NCBI RefSeq assembly: GCF_002104995.1
Contig: NW_024468286.1
Location: 1 to 64,000 of the forward strand
Reading direction: 5' to 3'
Source: Linderina pennispora
Lineage: Eukaryota > Kickxellomycota > Kickxellomycetes > Kickxellales > Kickxellaceae
Length of the DNA stretch: 64,000 nucleotides
In this document: positions 19,299 through 28,608 of the stretch, in pieces
How the letters are laid out: every line of letters starts with the position of its first letter
How positions within the stretch are numbered: the first letter of the stretch is position 1
Notes under the pieces: generated by a model
Database searches by the model: none
What the model was told of the DNA's origin: nothing
Seen by the model: the letters and a program-made list of their open reading frames with translations, nothing else
Program-made: the position numbers and the translations under genes

Positions 19299-21532
19299 AT
19301 GGCGACCCAAGTCGAAAGCCAGGGTGTGCACTACCCCGGCTCAGGAGTTCACGATGAGCTCCAGCACGAGGAATTCAAGGCTGGTGTCGAGAAGAACGGC
19401 CAGTACAATGAGGAGGAGGAGGAGGAGGATTCCCCCTTTGAGATGGTCCGCGTTGCTGTCTCCAACAAGGACGACCCCGACCTGCCCTGCCTGACTTTCC
19501 GCTCATGGATTCTCGGTATCATCTTTGCAGCTGCCCTTGCCTTTGTCAACCAGTTCTTCTTCTTCCGCGAAAACCCCATCACTCTGGGCGGCTATGTCGT
19601 GCAGCTGCTGTCGTTCCCGCTGGGTTTTGCCATGTCCAAGGTGCTACCGACGCGCAAGTTCCGCACATTCGGCTTCGAGTGGACCATGAACCCGGGCAAG
19701 TTCAACATCAAGGAGCATGTGCTCATCTCCATCTTTGCCGGCACGTCGGTGGGCGTTGCCTACGCCATCGATGTCGTGACCATCAAGAAGATGTGGTACA
19801 AGTCCGACATGGGCTTCGGTCCCAGTGTGCTGTTCCTGCTGTCGTCGCAGGTCATGGGCTACTCGTTTGCCGGTCTGTCGCGCGAGTTCCTGGTCTACCC
19901 CTCCGCTATGATCTGGCCGGCCACGCTGGTGTCGGTGACCCTGTTCCGTACCTTCCACGAGCACTCGGTCTGGAACGGCTGGTCGCGCACACGCATGTTC
20001 TGGGTCTGCTTCGCTGCCAGCTTTGCGTGGTACTGGGTCCCCGCCACCATCTTCCCGACGCTGTCGATGATTGCAATTCTGTGCTTTGCTGCCCCCAACA
20101 ACGTCATTGCGCAGCAGATTGGTGACGCGCCCCACGGTCTGGGCATCCTCAACCTCACGCTGGACTGGAGCTACATCTCGTCGGGTTTCACGGGCTCGCC
20201 CATTGCCATCCCGTGGGTCATGGCTGCCAACGTGTTTGCCGGCTTTGTCATCATCATGTGGATCATCACCCCGATTGGCTACTACACCAACACCTGGGGC
20301 CACGGCATCTACCCGATCTACACCGCGTCGCTGTACCTGCCGGACGGCGGCCGGTACAACATCAGCAAGGTCATGACACCTGACCAGAACTTGGACCCTG
20401 TCAAGTACGAGGAGTACGGCCACCTGCGCATGTCGTTCCACTTTGGTCTGACCTACGGCATTGGCTTCGCCGGCCTGATGACTGTGCTGTCATACATTGC
20501 TCTGCACCACGGCAAGGATATTGTGCAGCGCGTGCGCCAGTCGCGCTCGATGGACGACGACATCCACGCCAAGCTGATGCGCCGCTACCCGAGGTCCCGC
20601 AGTGGTGGTACCTGGTCACCTTTGCCATCACCTTCGCCATGTCGATCATTGTGTGTGAGGTGTGGAACCTCATGAACTGGTACTGGGTCATTCTCAGTGT
20701 CGTGCTGCCCTTCATCTTCACCATCCCGATTGGCATCATCCAGGCGCTCAGCAACCAGCAGCCGGGCCTCAACATCATCACCGAGTTCATCATCGGCTAC
20801 GGCCGGGTTGGCGACCCCATCGCCAACGTCACCTTCAAGGTGTACGGCTACATCACCATGGCCCAGGCGCTGCTGCTCGTCTCGGACCAGAAGCTCGGCC
20901 ACTACATGAAGATCCCGCCTCGCACGCTGTTCATTGCCCAGCTGGTGGGCACCATCATCTGCGCCTTTGTGCAGCTGGGTGTCGCGTACTGGCTCATGAA
21001 CACGGTCAAGGACATGTGCACACCCGAGGGCCGCCCGTGGACCTGTATCCAGGCCAACACCTTCTACTCGGCGTCGGTCATCTGGGGTCTGGTTGGCCCG
21101 GGCCGCATGTTCGGCAGCGACAGCCCCTACCACGTCGGCCTCTACCTGTTCATTGTCGGCGTGTTCCTGCCTGTGCCGTTCTGGTACCTGCAGAAGCGCT
21201 ACCCGAACAGCCTGTGGAAGCACGTCCACATCCCGCTGCTGTTCTCGGCCTCGGGTTACATGCCGCCGGCGCCGTCGCACATCTACGTCAACTGGTTCAT
21301 TGCCTGCACTATCTTCAACTACTTCATCCACAAGTACCGCAACCAGTGGTGGCAGCGCTATGCGTTCTCGCTGTCGGCCGGCCTTGACTGCGGTCTCGCG
21401 ATCTCGGGTATCGTTATCTTCTTTGCGTTCCAGAACGTGGTGGTTCCGACCTGGTGGGGCAACCCCGAGTCTGGCACGCACTGCCCGCTGGCGAACACTG
21501 GATTCAAGCCTCTTCCAGAGCCCATCGCTTAG
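19299..21532 (+). CDS. OPT oligopeptide transporter, copy 1, single-base frameshift
   Basis: Proton-coupled oligopeptide transporter of the OPT family, which imports tetra- and pentapeptides at the plasma membrane. The acidic N-terminus (Glu run about 42-47) leads to SPFEMVRVAVSN and DDPDLPCLTFRSW, the usual OPT entry, then NQFFFFRENPITLG and many hydrophobic spans. The frame breaks at 20588-20590, where CCC replaces the CCCC of copy 2. The first part therefore stops at 20675 while the rest continues in another frame to 21532. With one base restored the length would be about 744 residues, like copy 2. From about 19540 it is almost identical to copy 2 (46487-48480), but upstream it is only about two-thirds identical. 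Either a recent pseudogene or an assembly indel. It is followed 760 bases later by the arrestin gene in the same direction. Confidence 0.8.
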
Positions 21533-22290
21533 TGTTATTTCAGTCCACTCATTCGAAGAATATGCTCACACAGTGTCCAGTCAGAATCTGAGGTTGCATT
21601 GCCCGCTAGCCCAAGCCTAACCCCGTGCAGGCAGCGTGGGTCGCAGCAATGGCAAGCTATGAGCAGCATGTGCAATATATATTGGCCAGTCGCTCACAGG
21701 CTGGGTCAGTCTGTGGGGTATGGCATTGACGCTGGCGTTGGCGTTGGCGTGCGGAGGGCTGTGTGCTGGCCATCTCTCCCACAGAGCACAGCCGCTGTGT
21801 GAAATGGACAAGGGTTCAGGGGCTCAAGGGCAGTGCGATCCGCATATGTTCTAGGCGGAAGCATCCCAGCTGGTCGGCTGCATGGCAGACAAAGCGTCCG
21901 CCTGCATATGCCGCTCCTGGATCAGGTGGCCATGGGAGTGGGCATGAAGGCAGGTTGTCCCAGCAATGCTGTGTGTGCCAGCCAGGATGGCCGGATGGCC
22001 CCCGCCGTGCCAGCGATGATAGCGCCGGAGCGTACTTTTGGTTGAGGAAAGGAGCGATTTGCCTCAACCAAATCCCAGCCGCATGCATACCCCTCACACC
22101 TGCCCAAGAAAGGCAATGCCACTCGCCGGCACGCTTTAAAGGCAGGGGTCGATCTCTCGGAGAGATGAGAGCGAAAATATCGCATTCCCTCCTCTGCTCT
22201 CCTTGGCCACCATCCCTTTCCCTCCCGCTACTTTGCTCTCATTGCATTCGCAACATTCACAGTCTGTGGGAAATTCCTCACATACAAGCC
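21533..22290. other. Spacer between OPT and arrestin genes (arm 1)
   Basis: 758 bases. The frame that would extend the arrestin protein upstream to 21763 is open but looks non-coding (Trp/Cys/Arg-rich, no arrestin similarity). Includes GGCGTTGGCGTTGGCGT triplet-like repeats at about 21733-21750 and an inverted hairpin-like GATCTCTCGGAGAGAT at about 22150-22165. Confidence 0.45.
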
Positions 22291-23577
22291 ATGAAACCGA
22301 CATCCATCTCTATTGTCTTGGACACAGACACAGTCAGCCTGTTCGGCGAGCGCACACAGGCTGCCGGCCACATCCTGACTGGCAAGGTTGTTGCCAGGTT
22401 CCGCACCACAACCAAGGTGCGCTCGCTGGACGTCTCGTTCACTGGCGAGCAGGCCATCAGCTTCACACCACGCCCTGCCAGCGCCAGTGCCCGGGGCCGG
22501 CAATCACCAGTGACTGCAAACAGGCGTCTGGCAGACATCTCGCAGCAGCTGGTAATACCGGGTGCCGACAAATCCACAGCTACATTTAGCGCTGGCATGC
22601 ACGAGCTGAGATTCGAGCTGGTGCTGCCAGGCGACCTGCCGCCGACGGCCAACCTCCTGTTTGGCAGCATTTCGTACACTGTGCGTGCCAAGCTAACGCT
22701 GACAGGTCTGCGGTCAAACTGCAGTGCACAGACACCGGTAGTGGTGGTGCGGAACCCCGGCGAAGGCAGCGAGTGGGCAGACGCAAGCGCCGATGCTCTG
22801 AGCACCAGCGCTGAATGGGAGGACAAGGTCAAGGTAACGCTGGCCCGCGACTCTCACATCGTGGCAGACAGCGCGCTGGCCCAGTTCACATGCATTGTCG
22901 AGCCTGGCATCAAGGGGTTGCGTCTAATGGCACTCGATCTAGTGCTCAAGGAGGTGCAGACGGTGTTCCGCGATGCCGGCCATGTGCCGGTCCACAGAGA
23001 GACGCAGGTGATTGCACGCAAGCGCATTGCCTTTGGCAGACAGGGCTCCGCAGCCGACAGCCGGGAAGAGCACCGGGTGGCGCTAAATATGCCGGCTGCC
23101 TACGAAGATGTGCAGTTCGAGCTCCAGTCCGACAGCGTCACCGTGCGGCATCAGGTGGTGCTGACAGCGCTGGTCAAGGCACCCGAAGGCGCTATTGTCG
23201 AGATGACCATCCCCGCCTATGTCTCGGTGCTGCCAAATGCCGGCGCCAACGGCACCATTGACCTGCCCCTGTACGAGAGCTCGGGCTCTGACCGGCTGAT
23301 CCAGACATCCCAGTCTGTCATTTTACCAGGCGCTCTGTCTGACTACGGCGCCCAGTCTGTCATTTTACCAGGTGCTCTGTCTGACTACGGCGCCCAGTCT
23401 GCTGGTGCTGACAGCGCCGTTGCAGTGGCTCGTGACCTGCCCCCATACTCGCTGCCTGTGTGCCCGTCGTGCGGCAAAGAGGACGTGTCTGTGCTGCAGT
23501 GCCACACGGCGGCTGCGGTTAGAATCAGCCGGATGCCCCCCAATGCCGAGATCGAGGACCTGTGTGCTGAACTATGA
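22291..23577 (+). CDS. Arrestin-related trafficking adaptor, copy 1
   Basis: 428 residues from the ATG at 22291, where arrestin similarity begins (SISIVLDTDTVSLFGERTQA, then GHILTGKVVARF and VRSLDVSFTGE). The arrestin N-lobe includes HELRFELVLPGDLPPTANL and ISYTVRAKLTLTG; the C-lobe includes VKVTLARDSHIVADS, VHRETQVIARKRIAFG and VRHQVVLTALVKAPEG. After the fold there is a perfect 14-residue tandem repeat (QSVILPGALSDYGA). Two LPxY motifs (LPLY, LPPY) resemble the [L/P]PxY sites by which fungal arrestins recruit the Rsp5 ubiquitin ligase. A CPSCGKEDVSVLQCH cluster lies near the C-terminus. Such adaptors drive endocytosis of plasma-membrane transporters, so its place right behind an OPT transporter is suggestive. 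No intron. Confidence 0.8.
   Translation: MKPTSISIVLDTDTVSLFGERTQAAGHILTGKVVARFRTTTKVRSLDVSFTGEQAISFTPRPASASARGRQSPVTANRRLADISQQLVIPGADKSTATFSAGMHELRFELVLPGDLPPTANLLFGSISYTVRAKLTLTGLRSNCSAQTPVVVVRNPGEGSEWADASADALSTSAEWEDKVKVTLARDSHIVADSALAQFTCIVEPGIKGLRLMALDLVLKEVQTVFRDAGHVPVHRETQVIARKRIAFGRQGSAADSREEHRVALNMPAAYEDVQFELQSDSVTVRHQVVLTALVKAPEGAIVEMTIPAYVSVLPNAGANGTIDLPLYESSGSDRLIQTSQSVILPGALSDYGAQSVILPGALSDYGAQSAGADSAVAVARDLPPYSLPVCPSCGKEDVSVLQCHTAAAVRISRMPPNAEIEDLCAEL
23311..23394 (+). repeat. 42-bp tandem duplication within arrestin (copy 1)
   Basis: Units 23311-23352 and 23353-23394 differ by one base by eye and add 14 residues in frame. The same duplication is present in arm 2 at 44625-44708. 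Confidence 0.85.
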
Positions 23578-23698
23578 AAACTAGAGCGTGGGTTGGGCTG
23601 TATTTATAACAAAACATCATAAAGACTGGTATCCGAAGGGTGTATTACCGAAGAGTGAGGCAGGGTGTCAGGTAGTGACTGTCAAGGTAGTTGGCTGC

Positions 23699-24010
23699 TT
23701 ACAGCTGTCGCTTGAGCCATCCCCAGCCGGCGTTCTCGATCTGGCGCTTCAGCCGATGCTCGCTGACGCTCTCAGCCTGGCGCCTGCCATAGGCAACCGG
23801 GGCATTGCCGTGCTTGAGCCATTCCCAGCTGCCATTCTCGATCTGGCGCTTGAGCCATTGCTCGCTGGCGTTCTCGACCTGGCGCGTCAGCCATTCCAAC
23901 CCAGCATTTTCGATCTGCCGACGCTCAATAGCAGCCACACTATCAGACTGAGGGGCGGGTACTGCCATGGCGACAGCAGAAAGGAGAAAAGCAGGCGCAA
24001 AGAGCTTCAT
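23699..24010 (-). CDS. Kex2-type repeat peptide precursor (QIEN family), copy 1
   Basis: 103 residues. Signal peptide MKLFAPAFLLSAVAMAVPAP, pro-segment QSDSVAAIERR, then 12-residue units: QIENAGLEWLTR, QVENASEQWLKR, QIENGSWEWLKH with an extension GNAPVAYGRR, QAESVSEHRLKR and QIENAGWGWLKR, ending QL. Most units end in KR or RR (Kex2 sites). The first has TR and the third KH, so some junctions have lost a clean dibasic site and longer products are expected. The units are clearly related to those of the gene at 6261. It converges with the arrestin gene, whose stop is 121 bases away. A minus-strand TATAAAT lies at 24174-24180. Identical copy at 44009-44320. Confidence 0.78.
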   Translation of the reverse strand: MKLFAPAFLLSAVAMAVPAPQSDSVAAIERRQIENAGLEWLTRQVENASEQWLKRQIENGSWEWLKHGNAPVAYGRRQAESVSEHRLKRQIENAGWGWLKRQL

Positions 24011-24173
24011 GGTTGATGAGTGGGTTGCTTGGGGCGCTGATGGTCAGGAGGGTAATAGGGGGTTTGGAGGGTAGGAGGCAGAGGGAAACAGTGGTATCTG
24101 GGGAGGATGGTTTCGCTAGTGTCAGGACTGGCAGTGATGTGTTCTGCTTGAAATCTGCGGACAGACCATGCTC

Positions 24174-24180
24174 ATTTATA
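24174..24180 (-). promoter_or_regulatory. TATA box of peptide precursor, arm 1
   Basis: TATAAAT on the minus strand, about 165 bases before the ATG at 24010. Same element in arm 2 at 43839-43845. Confidence 0.5.
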
Positions 24181-24617
24181 CTCGTGTATGACAGTACCGC
24201 CAAAGTCGCTAGGAAAGCGAGCAACAGATGTTGCTTGCCGAAGGCATCCACAATTGCACAAGCGACATCTTGAGCGGTGAACACATGCACAGCTAGTTCT
24301 TTTGCTGGTTATTGTCCTAAACATCCGACCCAAGGCATGGTGTGGTGTCACTTGGTACATGATCGCCCAGACCTAAATTCCAGAAGGTGGGTCGAAGTCG
24401 TGGCGCATTGGCTACAAGACCTTCACGCAGTCTGTGTGCGTGGGCTAGTACATTCTCTATTGCTTGCGTTTTCAGCTACGCTGGTGTCTGGTCGAGCACA
24501 TTCTCCGCGAACCAAACTGGCCAAGATACTGGCTGCTGAAATGGACTAATAGACGGAATGTCACTGGGATGGTATGATTTTCGCTCAGCTCAAAACACAA
24601 GCAATTGTACAAGCGCC

Positions 24618-25554
24618 TGAAACAACAGCCACAGAAAACCAGCTTTTTTCTAGCTCACAGCATCCCAACAGTATAATTTTTGTAGGGACACTAACATAAC
24701 CTTCATCTACTAGCCATAAAAATATAACTTCAACCTCAATAGCTTCTTGCACAGAGTGACTACAGCTAAAAGTGATACTTGTTGGAAACCGAATCATAGT
24801 TTGTTTTGGCTGTAGGATCCACATATACATGTGGCTCTTGTTCAGGCGTGAATGACAGTACCTCTTTAGGTTGAAAGAGTGAACAAATATCTAGCCACTA
24901 CTGGTAGAATGTGCTTGCTGGTAGCAACATATTTATTCTGGCTGAGACGATACTGAAAAATACTGTTTACGACAATACTACACGCACGAAGTCTGGTTGA
25001 AGAACGAGAACTCCCCCCCCCCATCCTGACCAAACCCAAACGATGTGACGAGTGCTGCATTAACTCCTAGTGTCTGAATTGACCTGGAAATGTAATGCAA
25101 CAGATGTTAGAAGGGAAGTAGCGGATCTGAGAGAAATATTGAAATATTGTTATGAGTGAGGAAAAACTGAAAAGACGGGCGCCGAGTTAATGTGCAGGCT
25201 TTTATGCCGGGAATCTGTGCAATGACCACAGATTCCATTGATGGTGAACTGGGGCTTATGTCATAGCACTAGCGCTATGACGTAAAGAGGAGGCTGTTAG
25301 ATGGGTGCAGATGTGGTGAAGTCAGAGTGATTAAAGAATCGCATGGTGAGTGGTACCACAGGCTTCAACGGGATCATATGTATATGCACCATATCTACTC
25401 ACTTACAAGCCCTTAATATTGTTACGAATATTGTGTTTGGAGATTATTTATGCGTTCCATGTGAGTGTGTACTTTATAAAATTTCTCTGCCCACGATGTG
25501 AGTCTAGCTGCTAGCCAGCATGGTTTGACATGCCGATAAAAGCATTTCAGTAAA
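24618..25554. other. Gene-free interval inside the inverted-repeat spacer
   Basis: AT-rich, with a run of 10 C at about 25012. Frames here are short and featureless. Confidence 0.5.
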
Positions 25555-25630
25555 CCGGTCATTTGAACGTGTCGGATGATTGCTAGTGAAATGATGATCT
25601 CGGACGTCTCATGTCTTGATGACCTGCTCA
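25555..25630 (-). other. Conserved 3' flank of Fanzor remnant 2
   Basis: Gap-free counterpart of 4571-4646, ending in ACACGTTCAAATGACCGG when read on the minus strand. Candidate transposon right end / omega-RNA region (inference). Confidence 0.35.
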
Positions 25631-26035
25631 GCGCAAGCGTTTTCGCGCTGGTTCGTTGCTGCTGGCAGCCGAATCGCCTGTAGCTGTAGTACACCTTTTG
25701 TGCGGCCTCCTTATTGCTGGAGTAGCGCCAGAAGCATTGGTAGCAATGGCCCTGGAACGGCGGAACCGTTCAGGAACATGCCGGGATGTCTGCAGCAACT
25801 TTTCGCAGCAGAACGGGCACATCGACGATGTCCGGAATTCGTCGATCAGATAGACTTCAAAGCCATGGTGCTTGAACTTGTCGTGCCATCCCTTGCCACG
25901 AATCGGCGCATGGTGTCGGGCCATCCGCGCACTCCAATTGCCTATGATCAGCACTGGATCTGGACTGAACTCGCTCCAGAGTTTCGCGGCAAGCCAAGAC
26001 AAATAGCGCTTTGAGGTAGGGTTCTGAACTCGGTT
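25628..26035 (-). pseudogene. Degenerate Fanzor (TnpB-like) gene, copy 2, 5'-truncated with internal deletion
   Basis: Only the C-terminal third remains, preceded by a stop at 26036-26038. The open part reads SKRYLSWLAAKLW, a PVLIIGNWSARM block, a GKGWHDKFKHHGFEVY block and LIDEFRTSSMCPFCCEK. The Glu of DEFRTS followed by CPxC is the RuvC-II plus zinc-ribbon signature of TnpB/Fanzor. Directly after CCEKLLQTS the sequence jumps to HVPERFRRSRAIATNASG, which in copy 1 (4430-4573) lies after NRDLAAVLNFR. A segment with the second Cys pair and the RuvC-III Asp is therefore deleted here. The last 50 residues match copy 1 at roughly 60-65%. Not functional. Confidence 0.6.
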
Positions 26036-26038
26036 CTA

Positions 26039-27201
26039 TCAATGCCTTTAGGATGTATATTTGACACCTTGGGATCTGAATCCATCGATCTAATGAGATA
26101 ATACTGTTTTTAGGAGTTCACAGAGCGAGTCACACATACCGGCTTTGAGGGACTCAAAAGAGCCTGAATCGTTTCAGCAACTCAAAAGCGCTCTAGCGGA
26201 CAGTTAGACACCTTTGGACTATAAAATCATATACAGCAGAGATATACCTGAACTGCTGGCAGCAACTTCACCCTTTACTTTTGAATCCCAACATGGCCTG
26301 TGTTATCTATATCCAGCTATGGTATGTGCCAGCGACATTTGTCCATTGCTCTGTGCACAATTAGATGGCGAGTAAGACTGTTGCAAAAAAATGAATGGCT
26401 GTGGCATAAATTGAGTAAAAATTTTGGCTCCACGTTTTTAGCTACAATGCTTTCGAGCAAACAAGAATCGCTACAATATTATTATTTCACTTGAAGTACA
26501 GTTTATAGAGAACGAAAGGAACCATCTGTAGCCGTCGAAAAAGCAGATTCGCCGTTCATAGACTGTGCCATTTTCAAGCAGGAAGACCATGGATCCGCAA
26601 TATGGCTTTTTGCAATAATCACAGACCTTGCATACCGGGTGATGTATACTAGATCAATAATATTTAGTAAAAGACATGGTACAGCTGCCGTTGGATTCTA
26701 AGCACAGCAGTCTTTAGAAAAACAAGCGTATGACTCTGAATCAACAACGCTTTCTGTTCAACTACACAAACAATAATAGGTGCTTGAGCAAGAGTATATA
26801 TTTTCTGGATGGCATATGAATGCGACGCTTGTTGTCAACAGATCTAAATGAGTTTGCAGAACAATATACAAACAGGAGTAAAAGAGAGCCCACCAGCCTT
26901 GAAGCATAGTCGGATTCTCTACAATATGATCACTTTGGTGAAAACAATGGCCCAAAAGTCAAACATATCATCCTTCACTTCAATGCTTTTCAGATCAATG
27001 CATGTTAGTGCTGCCAATAGTGGGCTTGAGGCTACATCTTGTTCCAGCATGGTGGTCAGGCAATGGTGCGCTCTCCCAGAAGACTTTCGGAAGACAAGTG
27101 GTATATAAATAAGGTATATACAAATCTTGGATCCAGCATCATCTCATCTTGATTCTGCCTTTACCTTAGCAAACTATAATATTCTAATTACCTGTGCCGG
27201 A
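26039..27201. other. Gene-free AT-rich interval, ends with a TATA box
   Basis: About 1.1 kb with no supported gene. TATATAAAT at 27102-27110 lies about 92 bases before the ATG at 27202 and is its likely TATA element. Confidence 0.5.
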
Positions 27202-27810
27202 ATGTTGAGGTCATCTGTGTTCGCTGCTTCATTTCTTGCCCTGTGCGCTACCGGTTCAAATACCAATATCTACCTGCCTGAAGGATACGCTGTCGGTGTT
27301 GGCTCACAAGGATCACCAGCTCCGGTCCTGGCTCCAGTTCCCGCACAGCTACCCGAATCAATGGCCCTCTTTTCGACAATAAGCGGCATCATCACACCAG
27401 TGGCAAATATCGATGCAGCTGCTACACCTACTCCTGCGTCCAGCTATCCTGGAAATCAGTCTGGTACACAAGCTGAGGTAGGATACACACCACATACTGG
27501 GGTGGCCGCTGAGCAGTTCAGCCTAGCAAATGCTAGCGCTGTCGCCCAAGAACACAGCAGCGCCTATGGCCACAATGGTGCAACAGCTGAAACAGGCACT
27601 CCGGGCAGTCTGTCGAGCGAGCTTGGCAGGCTTTCTGGAGATCAGCCGAGCGATCACAGCGTTGGCTCACTGAGCTCCAAACATCACTCTGCCTCGCAAC
27701 TGTCGTCTGAGCAAGGGTCGGGTGCACAGTCGGCTATTTCCGCAAATGGCATGGCAACAGCGCTACTGATCGTTGGTACGATGCTCGCAGCGACCATCTC
27801 AAATCTCTGA
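27202..27810 (+). CDS. Secreted Ser/Ala-rich protein, probably GPI-anchored
   Basis: 202 residues. The signal peptide MLRSSVFAASFLALCATG is followed by a Ser/Thr/Pro/Ala-rich body (many likely O-glycosylation sites) and a C-terminal hydrophobic tail (MATALLIVGTMLAATISNL) after a small-residue region (SANG). This is the pattern of a GPI-anchored cell-wall or surface protein. No catalytic domain is seen. The start was set at the ATG opening the signal peptide; the frame is open further upstream, but that part overlaps the promoter region. A similar design is found at 42511-42858, at the other end of the spacer between the inverted repeats. Confidence 0.65.
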   Translation: MLRSSVFAASFLALCATGSNTNIYLPEGYAVGVGSQGSPAPVLAPVPAQLPESMALFSTISGIITPVANIDAAATPTPASSYPGNQSGTQAEVGYTPHTGVAAEQFSLANASAVAQEHSSAYGHNGATAETGTPGSLSSELGRLSGDQPSDHSVGSLSSKHHSASQLSSEQGSGAQSAISANGMATALLIVGTMLAATISNL

Positions 27811-28608
27811 CCCCTAGCACTGTGGAGAACAAGAAGCGCGGCGCCGGCTGATGAGGAGACGGCATGTGCCCAGTCTGCCAGAGCACTGCGGCCACGCATC
27901 CCTACAGTAGCATGTGACCTGCGCTGGACTGGCTTTTGTTGCTGCCCGAGTTCCAGGATTAAAATTTTTTAGCGCGGGTTTAAAAAAATTCAATGCCTGG
28001 CTAGAGGCGAGGAGCGGGAGGATTGCCCACCAACGATTTGCCAGTGGGCCGGCTGTTTTTTCTTGTCCTGCCACTTGCCCCAAAAATGCTGCTGGCGCTT
28101 GGGCGATAAGCGGATCGCATCAGTGTGGGCTCCTGAGTTTCGTCGGCACTTATTAGCTGGGGCAGACTAACGAGGCACCTCCGATTATCTTCTCTTTTCT
28201 CCCTTCTCTGTTCCTGAGCTTTATCTGCACTTCCAGCTCTTTCTTCTATCGTTCCCACAGCAGCCACACAACGCGACAGGGTTTATGCTTTGGTGACCAG
28301 CGTGTTTCTCACCACTATTCTGTCTTCAACCACCTCCAACATACCAGCAGCAATTTCGCCGGCATTCCGTGCCCTGTGTCCGACTCCGACGCGGATACTC
28401 TACCTCTTCAGACACTCAGTATTATAGCGACCATTTTATAGCGGCGGCCTAGAGCTCAGGGAGATAGCATCTAATTCCTGACCTCGGTATCTGCTCCACG
28501 CAGCAACTCTCACTTTTCCAATCCCCTATTCAGCAGCTTACCACCGGATTTTCGGCGAGCACCAGCTTCTAAAACCAGCAGCACCCCCCTTCACCGCCAA
28601 CCACTTAA
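27811..28608. other. Intergenic / long 5' leader of SPE2
   Basis: About 800 bases. The second half is C/T-rich, as in fungal promoters and leaders. S-adenosylmethionine decarboxylase genes often have regulatory upstream frames, but I could not identify one with confidence. Confidence 0.45.

Larger units (their letters stand above)
19540..24617 (+). repeat. Large inverted repeat, arm 1 (5.08 kb)
   Basis: Reverse complement of 43402-48480. Matching coordinates sum to 68019 (68020 left of the one-base indel at 20588-20590). Differences I found: 19589 C/T, 19625 T/C, the missing C at 20588-20590, 24443 G/A, and two near the right end (about 24602 and 24612). The encoded arrestin and peptide precursor are identical between arms. 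Both edges are sharp: the left lies inside the OPT gene, the right in noncoding DNA. Confidence 0.9.

Noticed and set aside
20585-21481. Long minus-strand open frame antisense to OPT copy 1 (and its mirror at 46538-47530)
   Set aside because: Shadow of a GC-rich coding strand: His/Arg/Val/Asp-rich composition with no motif, and the sense strand clearly encodes OPT.
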